Below are positions 9,824 to 18,605 of a stretch of 64,000 nucleotides of DNA, in pieces. This stretch comes from Shinella sp. WSJ-2 (lineage in GTDB: Bacteria; Pseudomonadota; Alphaproteobacteria; Rhizobiales; Rhizobiaceae). Both the position numbers and the translations under genes were made by a program. The first letter of the stretch is position 1, and each line of letters begins with the position of its first letter. Location: positions 1 through 64,000 of the forward strand of contig NZ_QWBU01000016.1 of assembly GCF_003432075.1 (NCBI RefSeq), written 5' to 3'. Below the pieces are notes generated by a model, which saw nothing but the letters and a program-made list of their open reading frames with translations, did not search any database and was not told the DNA's origin.

Positions 9824-10256
9824 CGCGGGTTGCACCCTGCCATGCAGCCGATCGTCTTCCCGCAGATAAAGGATGGCACCATCCATATCATCGTGACCCC
9901 CAATAGATCAGCACTCCGCGCGCCGCCTTTGCGGGCTGGTTATCGCCTGAGCTGCCTGGTTATGATTTGGCCGTCGGAATTTCCGCTTCCGGCCCTGTTC
10001 CCGTTGTTATTGAGAGAATGTTAGCATTCTACCGCGCGCTGAGCAGGGCGAAAAAATTGCCTCCTCACCAAACCTGAAGTTATGCACTGGTGGCGAGACA
10101 TTGCGGAAAAACGGGCAGATCAGATAATTTGTCAAACGACGCGCGGGAGGCATAATCCAGTCTATATTTTCAGGTGTACCAGCCTCGAAATCTTTGGATC
10201 CCCTCGCGTGGGTCGTAGCCGCTCGGCCCTGGACTCGCCAACTTGGCCGAGGTTGG
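9824..10256. other. 433-base intergenic region with promoter of the amino-acid operon and a dyad
   Basis: No gene is visible here. The region must hold the promoter of the minus-strand amino-acid operon and follows the 3-prime end of the XRE regulator gene. At 10015-10030 there is a dyad, AGAATG, TTAG, CATTCT, with perfect 6-base arms, which is a candidate operator for the operon. I see no convincing -35/-10 pair and no clear terminator for the regulator gene. Confidence 0.4.
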
Positions 10257-11045
10257 TCAATACTCCGTCGGCACGGTCAACAACTCTGCAGGAGGGCCGT
10301 CGAGGAAGCTCCGCACCGTTGGCGGCAACTGTCGCGCGTTCAGCGGTAGCACACCACAGCGGGACAGTGTCGCCCGCAGGTTGGGTTTCGTGCCGAGGTG
10401 GCGCCAGATCATGCGTGAGGCATAGGGCAGGTTTCCCTGTCTCCATGCGACACCTAGGGTAACACCACGCAGGTAGACGCGTTGGTGCGCCGCCTCGAAG
10501 GGAATAAGGATGGTCTGCGACAACATTGGATTCACCCCGAGGCTGCGTTCGGTGATGAAGATACGGTTACGCCAGAAAGCGGCGAGGCCGGTATATTTCG
10601 AATCCTGGCGAATCTCGCTGTCGCTGTCGCGAATGCGCTCCATGGACTTCACGCGCATTTCGCCATGCTCCTCGTAAATCCGGCTCAACGAGCAGATCAC
10701 GAGATCGGGCCAGGAGGGAGAGCGATGATAGGTCTGGAAATAGCCAGTGTGCCGGCGAAGCGCTTCGATATCACCCGGAAACCCCTCGAGCAAACCGGCC
10801 CGTACCGCAACAGGTGGCTCCAGCTTCTGCAGGCGTTGGCGGAAAATCGCCGGCGGCAGCGAGAAATCGCCGGCCGCCAAACCGAAGTAGTCAGCTATAC
10901 GGGCGAGATTATACGCGGAAGGTTGTGTGTCACCGTTGATATAGCGGTTGAATTGCTGACGATTGATCGCGACCTGCCGGCAAATATGCGAAATCGAGCG
11001 TTGCGTGGCGCAGGCCGACTTCAGGTTTTCCAGAAAATTCTCCAA
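10257..11045 (-). CDS. XRE-family helix-turn-helix regulator
   Basis: This 262-residue protein has an N-terminal lambda-repressor-like domain. The segment SISHICRQVAINRQQFNRYI (about residues 18-37) and the following TQPSAYNLARIADYFGL form the helix-turn-helix. The C-terminal 190 residues have no motif I recognise and probably sense a ligand. The gene is divergent from the orphan binding protein and CocE hydrolase and points toward the amino-acid operon, so it could control either. A perfect dyad at 11090-11104 lies between it and the divergent gene and is the likeliest operator. Confidence 0.8.
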   Translation of the reverse strand: MENFLENLKSACATQRSISHICRQVAINRQQFNRYINGDTQPSAYNLARIADYFGLAAGDFSLPPAIFRQRLQKLEPPVAVRAGLLEGFPGDIEALRRHTGYFQTYHRSPSWPDLVICSLSRIYEEHGEMRVKSMERIRDSDSEIRQDSKYTGLAAFWRNRIFITERSLGVNPMLSQTILIPFEAAHQRVYLRGVTLGVAWRQGNLPYASRMIWRHLGTKPNLRATLSRCGVLPLNARQLPPTVRSFLDGPPAELLTVPTEY

Positions 11046-11089
11046 GCATCAACCTATTTATCATAGCTTAAACTCGCTTAAAGTAGCAT

Positions 11090-11104
11090 CAACTTGCGAA
11101 GTTG
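11090..11104. promoter_or_regulatory. Dyad between the XRE regulator and the binding-protein gene
   Basis: CAACTT, GCG, AAGTTG is a perfect inverted repeat, 61 bases before the binding-protein ATG. Just upstream, the heptamer GCTTAAA occurs twice (about 11066 and 11076) and the octamer GCATCAAC twice (11046 and 11086). This looks like an operator region for the XRE regulator. Binding is inferred. Confidence 0.45.
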
Positions 11105-11165
11105 CACAACATTCCCGCAACGCTAGGCTCGGTTCCGACAACACCATAATGGGAACCACGAAAAA

Positions 11166-12764
11166 ATGTCAGACTTCGGCAAGACTCCCAGTGCAACCAT
11201 GCCCGCTGGCGCACTCGACCGTCGCGCATTCTTGGGCGCCACCGCTGCCTTTGGCGCCGCGATGACGTTGAGCCCAGGTGGCATCTTGATGCCGAAATCC
11301 GCCCTCGCGGCCGATGAGCCAAAGCGCGGCGGTAATCTCAAGCTCGGCATGAACGGCGGCGCAACCAGCGATACGCTCGACCCCGCGGGTTATAGCGCTT
11401 CCGTCCTCTTCGTTGTCGGGCGTCTGTGGGGCGACACGCTGGTCGAATCCGACCCGAAAACCGGCGCGGCACTCCCCTCCCTCGCCACCAGTTGGGAACC
11501 TTCGGCGGATGCCTCCGTCTGGACCCTCAAGCTGCGCGACGACGTCTCCTTCCACGACGGGACCAAAATGACGGTCGCTGACGTCGTTGCCACGCTGAAG
11601 CGCCACGCGGATGCCAACTCGAAATCCGGTGCACTCGGCCTTCTCTCCTCCATCAAGACCATAGAGGAGAAGGCGGGTGATCTGGTCCTGACACTTTCGG
11701 AAGGCAATGCCGACCTGCCGCTGCTTTTGACCGATTATCACCTCATCATCCAACCCAAGGGCGGGGTGGAAAACCTCAACGCTGCCATCGGCACCGGGCC
11801 CTATGTACTGAAGAGTTTCGAGGCGGGCGTGCGCACGACCTTCGAAAAGAACGCCGCCGACTGGCGTTCGGATCGCGGTTTCGTCGACAGTGTCGAAATC
11901 ATCGTAATGAACGACACCACAGCACGCATTGCCGCCCTTTCCTCAGGCCAGGTGCACTTCATCAACACCATCGACCCCAAGACCGTGCCGCTGCTGGAGC
12001 GCGCACCAACGGTGGAGATCGTGCGTAACGCCGGCAAGGGCTTCTACGCCTTCCTGATGCATTGCGACACCGCCCCCTTCGATAACAATGATCTCAGGCT
12101 AGCCTTGAAATATGCCATCGACCGGCAGGCGATCCTTGACAAGGTGCTGGGCGGCTACGGCACCATCGGCAACGATTATCCGGTGAACGGCAACTATGCG
12201 CTGGCTCCGGACGACATCGAGCAACGGACCTACGATCCGGACAAGGCCGCATTCCACTTCAAGAAATCCGGCCATGAGGGTTCCGTCCTGCTGCGCACCT
12301 CCAGCGCAGCCTTCCCCGGCGCCGTGGACGCCGGCGTGCTCTTCCAGGAAAGCGCAAAGAAGGCAGGCATCGACATCGAGGTGCGACGTGAGCCGGAAGA
12401 TGGCTACTGGACGAATGTCTGGAACGCCCAGCCCTTCTGCGCCACCTATTGGGGCGGCCGCCCGACGCAAGATTCCCGCTACTCGACCTCCTACCTCTCG
12501 ACAGCGGAATGGAACGACACCCGTTTCAAGCGCGAGGATTTCGACAAGCTGGTACTGCAGGCGCGCTCCGAGCTCGACGACACCAAGCGCAAGGCTCTTT
12601 ACCGCACCATGGCGCTTATGGTGCGGGACGAGGGCGGACTGATCCTGCCGGTCTTCAACGACTATGTCATGGCGCAGAGCCGGAGCGTTAAAGGCTATGT
12701 CAACGACATCGGCAATGACATGTCGAATGGCTATATCGGTAGCCGCGTCTGGCTCGACGCGTAA
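11166..12764 (+). CDS. Tat-exported peptide-type ABC substrate-binding protein (family 5), orphan
   Basis: This 532-residue SBP_bac_5 protein resembles dipeptide and oligopeptide binding proteins. The N-terminus has a twin-arginine signal, LDRRAFLGATAAFGAA (about residues 17-32), so it is folded before export. Family features include GTGPYVLKSFE in the middle and the usual large two-lobe size. No permease or ATPase genes are next to it. It must use a transporter encoded elsewhere, possibly the Dpp-type system at 23.5-28.4 kb. It is followed by a hairpin and then the CocE hydrolase gene, so the two are probably co-transcribed and the ligand may be an ester or peptide substrate of that enzyme. 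Confidence 0.85.
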   Translation: MSDFGKTPSATMPAGALDRRAFLGATAAFGAAMTLSPGGILMPKSALAADEPKRGGNLKLGMNGGATSDTLDPAGYSASVLFVVGRLWGDTLVESDPKTGAALPSLATSWEPSADASVWTLKLRDDVSFHDGTKMTVADVVATLKRHADANSKSGALGLLSSIKTIEEKAGDLVLTLSEGNADLPLLLTDYHLIIQPKGGVENLNAAIGTGPYVLKSFEAGVRTTFEKNAADWRSDRGFVDSVEIIVMNDTTARIAALSSGQVHFINTIDPKTVPLLERAPTVEIVRNAGKGFYAFLMHCDTAPFDNNDLRLALKYAIDRQAILDKVLGGYGTIGNDYPVNGNYALAPDDIEQRTYDPDKAAFHFKKSGHEGSVLLRTSSAAFPGAVDAGVLFQESAKKAGIDIEVRREPEDGYWTNVWNAQPFCATYWGGRPTQDSRYSTSYLSTAEWNDTRFKREDFDKLVLQARSELDDTKRKALYRTMALMVRDEGGLILPVFNDYVMAQSRSVKGYVNDIGNDMSNGYIGSRVWLDA

Positions 12765-12791
12765 GCTCAGCAACCCAGTACCCTATAGGAC

Positions 12792-12823
12792 TTCGGAGCG
12801 TTTGCGCGGCAAACGCTCCCGAA
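12792..12823 (+). terminator. Intercistronic hairpin after the peptide-type binding-protein gene
   Basis: The stem GGAGCGTTTG/CAAACGCTCC (12795-12804 with 12810-12819) is perfect over 10 bases with a 5-base loop. It extends outward through TTC/GAA with one bulged C. It starts about 28 bases after the stop codon and has no T run. The ribosome site of the next gene follows it. Confidence 0.6.
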
Positions 12824-12839
12824 TGGAGTATCCAGAACT

Positions 12840-14843
12840 ATGTCTGGCAAACGCCCCTTCAGCATCATCGAGAATGAATGGATCACGCTTGCCGACGGCA
12901 CGCGCCTCGCCGCCCGTATCTGGATGCCGGAGAATGCCGAGAGCGATCCGGTGCCCGCCGTTTTCGAATTTCTGCCTTATCGCAAGCATGATGGAACCTG
13001 CCTGCGAGACGATTCCACCTATCCGGAATTCGCAGCCGCGGGCATTGCGGGTGTGCGTGTCGATATCAGGGGCTCCGGCGAGTCCGACGGCATCATTGAC
13101 GGCGAATATACCCCGCTGGAACTGGCAAACGCCTGCGAACTCATCGCCTGGATTGCTGCCCAGCCCTGGTCGAACGGCTCCGTCGGCATGATGGGCATCT
13201 CCTGGGGCGGTTTCAACTGCCTGCAGGTCGCAGCCCTGAGGCCGCCCGCGCTGAAAGCCGTCATTTCCATTGCCTCGACCGTCGATCGCTACAATGACGA
13301 CATACACTACAAGAACGGCACGCATCTTTCCGCCCAGCTTTCCTGGGCTGCGACCATGCTGGCCTATCAGTCGCGCTCGCCGGACCCCGCACTTGTCGGT
13401 GACCGGTGGTGCGAGATGTGGCTCGAGCGGCTGGAAAAAGAGCCTTATTTCATGGAGGAGTGGCTGGCACATCAGCGCCGCGACGCCTTCTGGAAACACG
13501 GCTCCATCAGTGAGAATTTCAGCGACATAGAGATTCCGGCTATGGTTATCGCCGGTTGGGCGGACGGCTACCGCAACACGCCTCTGAAGGCGGTGGAAGG
13601 CCTCGGCGACAAAGCCAAAGCCCTGATCGGTCCTTGGGTGCATAAATATCCGCATTTTGCCTGGCCAAAGCCGCGTGCTGACTTCCTTGGCGAGGCGATC
13701 CGCTGGTGGAACCGGTGGCTACGCGGCGAGGAGAACGGCATCGAAACCTTGCCACAGGTGCGCGCCTATATCATGGACGATATCCGCCCTGCCCCTCGGC
13801 GCGATTTCGACAACGGCTTCTGGATCGGAAAACAGCACTGGAGCAAGCCGGAGGCAGCGCATTTCTACGTCGACCGGTTCGGCATGCTGAACCCTGGAAA
13901 CCCGATCCCCGGCGCCCGTGGACATGACCGTTATATCCGCTCGCCCCTCGACACGGGCACGGCTTCGGGAGAATTCTTCACCCTCAAGCCCGATGCGGAA
14001 ATGGCGCTCGACCAACGCGGAGATGACGCCGGCTCGATGGTCGTGGAAACGGCCGTGCTTGAAGAGGATACTGATATCCTCGGCCGCCCGGTGCTGACGG
14101 TCGAGGTCGCCTGCGATGAGGATTGGGCCAATCTCTGCGCGCGTCTTGTCGACGTGCACCCCGATGGCACCGCGACGCGTGTGTCATTCGGGGTCCTAAA
14201 TCTTGCCCATCGCGATGGATACGAAAATCCGAGCGCCATTCCCCAGAAGGAGAAGACCAAGATTCGCATCGAACTCGATGCTTGCGGCTATCGTTTCCGT
14301 AAAGGCCACCGCATCCGCCTGTCGATCTCGACCGCCTATTGGCCGATGATCCTGCCTGCGCCGACGGATCCGGGTGTAACTCTCGATCTCGCCTCGCTCG
14401 GCCTTGCGCTTCCAAAGCTCGGCGCACACGAGAAGATCACGGTCAAGGAACCGGAAAACCCCAATCCGCTGCCGAAGTATACCGAGCATACACCCGGCAC
14501 CACGCGGCGCTTGGTGACGAAGGATATGACGGCCAATCGCACCGACTATCACATCAAAGAGGACACCGGGCTTTCAGAGCGCCCCGGCACGGGTCTCTCG
14601 ACCCGTCAGGTGCGCGAGGAAGTATGGTCGATCAGGTCAGACGACCCGCTGTCGATGAACGGTCAGTCCACGTGGACCTGTGACATGCAGCGCGACGGCT
14701 GGTTCCTGCGAACCATCTCCACCGCCCGTCTCTCCTGCACTGCGGAAGAATGGGTCACGACCGCCGAACTCGTCGCCTACGAAGGTGAAAACGAAGTCTT
14801 CCGCAAGACATTCGAAAAGCGCCTCCCCAGAGACTTCATGTAG
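12840..14843 (+). CDS. CocE/NonD-family alpha/beta hydrolase
   Basis: This 667-residue protein belongs to the X-Pro dipeptidyl-peptidase S15 / cocaine esterase family. The nucleophile elbow GISWGGFN lies near residue 121. Likely charge-relay residues are the Asp in GWADGYRNTP (about 240) and the His in GPWVHKYPHF. The C-terminal region matches the jelly-roll PepX_C domain. Family members hydrolyse esters, acyl-amino acids or beta-lactam esters. No signal peptide is seen, so it acts in the cytoplasm. It follows the orphan binding protein, suggesting it processes the imported compound. The specific substrate is unknown. Confidence 0.85.
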   Translation: MSGKRPFSIIENEWITLADGTRLAARIWMPENAESDPVPAVFEFLPYRKHDGTCLRDDSTYPEFAAAGIAGVRVDIRGSGESDGIIDGEYTPLELANACELIAWIAAQPWSNGSVGMMGISWGGFNCLQVAALRPPALKAVISIASTVDRYNDDIHYKNGTHLSAQLSWAATMLAYQSRSPDPALVGDRWCEMWLERLEKEPYFMEEWLAHQRRDAFWKHGSISENFSDIEIPAMVIAGWADGYRNTPLKAVEGLGDKAKALIGPWVHKYPHFAWPKPRADFLGEAIRWWNRWLRGEENGIETLPQVRAYIMDDIRPAPRRDFDNGFWIGKQHWSKPEAAHFYVDRFGMLNPGNPIPGARGHDRYIRSPLDTGTASGEFFTLKPDAEMALDQRGDDAGSMVVETAVLEEDTDILGRPVLTVEVACDEDWANLCARLVDVHPDGTATRVSFGVLNLAHRDGYENPSAIPQKEKTKIRIELDACGYRFRKGHRIRLSISTAYWPMILPAPTDPGVTLDLASLGLALPKLGAHEKITVKEPENPNPLPKYTEHTPGTTRRLVTKDMTANRTDYHIKEDTGLSERPGTGLSTRQVREEVWSIRSDDPLSMNGQSTWTCDMQRDGWFLRTISTARLSCTAEEWVTTAELVAYEGENEVFRKTFEKRLPRDFM

Positions 14844-15056
14844 GAAGCGAGGGCTTATAGTTTCATCGGAGAGGCAATTTCCCCTTCGACGGAACTCGAT
14901 TGATTATTTTCCGCCCCGACGTTCGTGATGCTCGGCAGTTGCTGGCAGCCACACGGGTTTCTTGCAGCAGCGATATGCGGTTCAACCCTGTGCCCGCGAT
15001 CTGGACGCGATTTCACCCCGCGCGAGAACCTTCGAATAGGAAGCAAGGCAAGCTGC

Positions 15057-16304
15057 CTAGCTCCAAGCGTGAAGCGGCGGCTTTTCATCGTTGAGGAAAT
15101 AGTTGCCGAGAATGGCATATTTCCAGCGCACGGGATCGTGCAGCGTGTGGGTGCGGGCATTGCGCCAATGCCGGTCGAGATGATGTTCGGCGAGCGTCGA
15201 GCGCGTGCCGGCAAGCTCGAACAGCTTGTTGGTGGCGGAAATCGCGATTTCCGTCGAGAGGATTTTTGCCTCGGCGGTCACGATCTGGGCCTCTGCGACC
15301 GTGTCGGCATTAGGGTTCTCGATGGCCCGATCAATGGCGTAACCTGCCTTTTCGAGCAGCGCCTGGGCGGCGTGAAGGCGCAGCGTCAGGTCGCCGATGG
15401 CCTGGATTGTGTAGGGATCGTCTGAGGCGCGCTCCAGGCCGCTGTCCACCCAGGCGCGGCTCTTGGTGCGCACGAAGGAGACGGTCTCGTCGATCGCCGC
15501 CTGCGCGATACCAGTGTCGACCGCCACCTGGATGATCTGGAAGATCGCGCCATCGGCCGTCGGCACAGCATAGCCTTTGTAACCGGGCACGAGATGGGTC
15601 TTCGGCACCTTTACATTGTTGAGGATGACGGTGCCCGACAGCGTGGTGCGCTGACCGAAGGACGACCAGTCGTCGATGACGGTGAGGCCCGGCGCGTCGC
15701 GCTCGGCAATCGCATACCAGGCGCGGCCCTCCTCATCGAGCGCGACGATCGGCACCAGATGGGCGAGCAGTGCGCCGGAGGAATAGAATTTCTGGCCGTC
15801 GACGACGACATGGTCGCCGGCATCGGTGAACTTCGTCTCGAAATCTGCGGCGCGCTTGGAGCCGAATTCGGAGAAGGCGTTGCCGAAGCGCGTGCCGCGC
15901 AGCACCTCGGCGAAGAGCAGCTTCTGCTGCGCCTCGTCGGAGACCGTGCGGATGGCCGCAACGACACCGAGATGGTTCTGGGCGATCTGGCCGATGGACG
16001 AATCCGCCGCCGAGACGATCTCGATCACCTTGGCGAGCGTTGCATAGGAGACTTCCGGACCGCCGAATGCCTTCGGCACGTTGATCGACCACAGGCCGCT
16101 CTGCGAGAAGGCGTCGAGCTCCTTGACCGGCCAGATGCGGTCACGGTCGCGGATCGCCGCTCCCGGCGCGATTTCTGCCGCAAGCGCCTTCGCGACCGCG
16201 ATCGCCTCGGCATCGCTTTTGATGATATGAGCCGGCTCGCTCGGCCGCGGCACGGCCGGAACGCCCTCGACGGCGCCCTTCGTGTTGACGTTCGAAATGG
16301 TCAT
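15057..16304 (-). CDS. sfnB: SfnB-family sulfur-acquisition oxidoreductase (acyl-CoA dehydrogenase fold)
   Basis: The start MTISNVNTKG is chosen because an AGGAG ribosome site lies 8 bases before it, and the upstream extension overlaps the previous gene. The 415-residue protein has the acyl-CoA dehydrogenase/DszC fold, with NVPKAFGGPEVSYATL near the N-terminus and FSEFGSKRAADFE and FYSSGALLAHLVPIVA in the middle. SfnB-type enzymes are flavin-dependent and linked to use of organic sulfur such as dimethyl sulfone under sulfate limitation. It is the last gene of the msuE-sfnG-Liv operon, which supports the role. Confidence 0.83.
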   Translation of the reverse strand: MTISNVNTKGAVEGVPAVPRPSEPAHIIKSDAEAIAVAKALAAEIAPGAAIRDRDRIWPVKELDAFSQSGLWSINVPKAFGGPEVSYATLAKVIEIVSAADSSIGQIAQNHLGVVAAIRTVSDEAQQKLLFAEVLRGTRFGNAFSEFGSKRAADFETKFTDAGDHVVVDGQKFYSSGALLAHLVPIVALDEEGRAWYAIAERDAPGLTVIDDWSSFGQRTTLSGTVILNNVKVPKTHLVPGYKGYAVPTADGAIFQIIQVAVDTGIAQAAIDETVSFVRTKSRAWVDSGLERASDDPYTIQAIGDLTLRLHAAQALLEKAGYAIDRAIENPNADTVAEAQIVTAEAKILSTEIAISATNKLFELAGTRSTLAEHHLDRHWRNARTHTLHDPVRWKYAILGNYFLNDEKPPLHAWS

Positions 16305-16329
16305 CGCAAGTCTCCTCTTGAGTTGGGTT

Positions 16330-17109
16330 TCAATGGACAAAGGCAGGGGCAGCCGCGGCGGGTTTCTGCCCGAGATAGAAGGCCTTGACGTCGTCGCGCG
16401 CCTTGAGATCGGCAGCGCTGCCCGAGAGCACGCTGACGCCGTTTTCGAGAATGACCGCCCGGTCGGCATAGGTGAGCGCCACCGCCGAGTTCTGCTCGGC
16501 GACGAGGATCGACAGGCCTTCCTCCCGGTTGAGCCGTTTTAGCGTGCGGAAAATGTCCTGCACGACGAGCGGCGCGAGGCCCATGGAGGGCTCGTCAAGC
16601 ACCAGCAGCCGCGGGCGTGACATCAGCGCCCGGCCGATCGCCGTCATCTGCTGCTCGCCGCCGGAGGTGAGACCTGACAGCACCCGGCGCTTCTCCTTGA
16701 GCCGCGGGAAATGGGCATAGACCTTTTCGAGATCGTCGGCGATTTCGGCGCGGGAAGCGCTGCGCCCAAGCCCGCCGGAAACGAGGTTTTCCTCGACCGT
16801 CAGCGACCTGAAGCAGTGCCGTCCCTCCAGCACCTGCACGAGGCCGCGCCGCACCAGGCTTGCCGGCGCCTCACGCGTCACGTCACGGCCTTCGAACCGT
16901 ACGCTTCCGGCAAGGATCTGCCCGCGTTCGGCCGGCAGCAGGTTCGACACCGCCTTCAGCGTCGTCGTCTTGCCGGCGCCGTTCGCGCCGAGAAGGGCGA
17001 CGATTTCGCCGCGGGCAAGCGACAAGGTCACACCATGCAGGGCGGTAATGGAATGATTGTAGGTCGCATGGACGCCCTCCACGGCGAGCAGCCGGTTCTC
17101 ATCAGTCAT
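16330..17109 (-). CDS. Liv-type ABC transporter ATP-binding protein (LivF-like)
   Basis: This 259-residue ATPase starts MTDENRLLAVEGVHATYNHS. Walker A is GANGAGKTTTLK, the signature LTSGGEQQMTAIGRAL, Walker B LLVLDEPSMGLAP. The LivF family pattern is clear. It completes a Liv transporter whose other parts are the upstream genes at 17.2-21.5 kb. It lies between the binding-protein gene and sfnB. I infer that the transporter carries a sulfone or sulfonate rather than branched-chain amino acids. Confidence 0.85.
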   Translation of the reverse strand: MTDENRLLAVEGVHATYNHSITALHGVTLSLARGEIVALLGANGAGKTTTLKAVSNLLPAERGQILAGSVRFEGRDVTREAPASLVRRGLVQVLEGRHCFRSLTVEENLVSGGLGRSASRAEIADDLEKVYAHFPRLKEKRRVLSGLTSGGEQQMTAIGRALMSRPRLLVLDEPSMGLAPLVVQDIFRTLKRLNREEGLSILVAEQNSAVALTYADRAVILENGVSVLSGSAADLKARDDVKAFYLGQKPAAAAPAFVH

Positions 17110-17142
17110 GTCGAAGGCTTTCCTTGGTTTCCCGGGATGTGC

Positions 17143-17169
17143 GGCCGGGCATCCATCCGGTGCCCGGCC
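17143..17169 (-). terminator. Intercistronic hairpin after the Liv-type binding-protein gene
   Basis: GGCCGGGCA pairs perfectly with TGCCCGGCC (9 bases, 9-base loop). It starts 7 bases after the binding-protein stop and lies before livF. There is no T run, so it is likely to stabilise or attenuate the message. Confidence 0.6.
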
Positions 17170-17176
17170 CAAGACA

Positions 17177-18511
17177 TCAGTTCGTCGCAGCCTCGGCATC
17201 TTCGGCCGTGCGAAGCTTGATGCCCTTTTCGGCGGCATAGGCTTCGGAGGACTTTTCGATGATCGGCCGCAGCAGCGCCCAGTCCGGGGCGATCCAGTCG
17301 GAGACGACGTTCCACTTCTTGCCGTCCCATTGCTGGAAGGTCACGTAGCCGTTGCCCTCATGGTTGTCCCAGGTCACGTTGATAGAGTGGAACAGGCCCT
17401 TGGCGCCGAGCGCCTCGACGCGGGCCGGATCGAGCTGGAGATGCTCGAAGCCCCAGCGCACCTCGTCGCCGGTCAGCGTGCGCTTGCCGAACTTTTCCTG
17501 CGCGATGCGCACGGCCTCGACGTTCAGGATACCGTTGACGATACCGAGATTGTGGTAGACGGAACCGATGCGGTTCTTGTCCTCAAGGTTGCCCTTGCCG
17601 GCGTCATAGACCGTCTTCACGATCTCCTTGACGACTGGATATTCGGCACCCGACGCCTGCGTGGTGATGGCCGTATAGCCCTTGGCCGCATCACCCGCCG
17701 GGATGACGTCCTCTTCCGAGTTCGACCACACATTGCCGATGATGTGATCGACCGGGAAGCCGGTCTTTGCGGCCGTCTTCAGAGCGACAGGGTTCATCAC
17801 GCCCCAGCCGCGCAGCACGACATAATCAGGCTTGGCGCGGCGGATCGTCAGCCACTGCGACTGCTGCTCGTTGCCCGGATGCGGCACTTCGATCTGCTGC
17901 AGCTCGAAACCGTATTTTTCGGCGAGCAGTTCGTAGATCGGGATGGTTTCCTTGCCATAGGGCGAGCCGTGATAGAGCACGACGATCTTCTTGCCCTTCA
18001 GGCTTTCGAGGCCGCCTTCCTTCGAGGCGATGTAGTTCACGATGCCCGAGGTCTCGCTGTAGGGGTTAAGCAGCAGCGGGAAGACATAGGGGAAGACGCG
18101 GCCGTCGGTCGAATCCGTGCGGCCGTGGTTGATGGTGATCAGCGGCACCTTGTCCTGCGTGATACGGTCGATCATGGCATAGGCGATGCCGACCGAAAGC
18201 GGGTTCCAGGCGGCGATGCCCTGGTTGCTCTTCAGGCGCTCATAGGCCTCGACGCCGCGCTCGACCTCGTACTGGGTCTCGGCTTCCGACCAGGTGAGCT
18301 TCACGCCGTTGACGCCGCCGTCCCTGGTATTGATGAGGTTGAGATAATCGATGAAGCCGCCGAAGAAACCGGTGCCGCCGGCCGCATAGGGGCCGACGCG
18401 GTAGCTCTGCAACGGGAAATGCTGCTCGTCTGCCGCCGCCGGAAAAGCGATGGCGGCAAGGCCGATGCCGGCGGCGAAAGCGGCGGCTCTGATCTTGGTG
18501 TAAAGGGTCAT
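17177..18511 (-). CDS. Liv-type ABC transporter substrate-binding protein
   Basis: This 444-residue periplasmic binding protein of the branched-chain/amide family has a signal peptide that ends near FPAAADEQ. The opening of the mature protein, YRVGPYAAGGTGFFGGFIDY, is typical of this group. A GGAG ribosome site lies 10 bases before the ATG at 18511. A GTG three codons upstream is too close to it. Its place inside the msuE-sfnG-sfnB operon suggests that its ligand is an organosulfur compound such as a sulfone or sulfonate. This is an inference from context. Confidence 0.84.
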   Translation of the reverse strand: MTLYTKIRAAAFAAGIGLAAIAFPAAADEQHFPLQSYRVGPYAAGGTGFFGGFIDYLNLINTRDGGVNGVKLTWSEAETQYEVERGVEAYERLKSNQGIAAWNPLSVGIAYAMIDRITQDKVPLITINHGRTDSTDGRVFPYVFPLLLNPYSETSGIVNYIASKEGGLESLKGKKIVVLYHGSPYGKETIPIYELLAEKYGFELQQIEVPHPGNEQQSQWLTIRRAKPDYVVLRGWGVMNPVALKTAAKTGFPVDHIIGNVWSNSEEDVIPAGDAAKGYTAITTQASGAEYPVVKEIVKTVYDAGKGNLEDKNRIGSVYHNLGIVNGILNVEAVRIAQEKFGKRTLTGDEVRWGFEHLQLDPARVEALGAKGLFHSINVTWDNHEGNGYVTFQQWDGKKWNVVSDWIAPDWALLRPIIEKSSEAYAAEKGIKLRTAEDAEAATN

Positions 18512-18605
18512 TCTGGACACACTCCGTCTGTCGGCGGCGCTCGGCCGTCCGGTTGCTGTCAGGGTTCAAGAGTTTTTGTTGTTGGAAGCCGGAAGCTTCG
18601 AGGTT

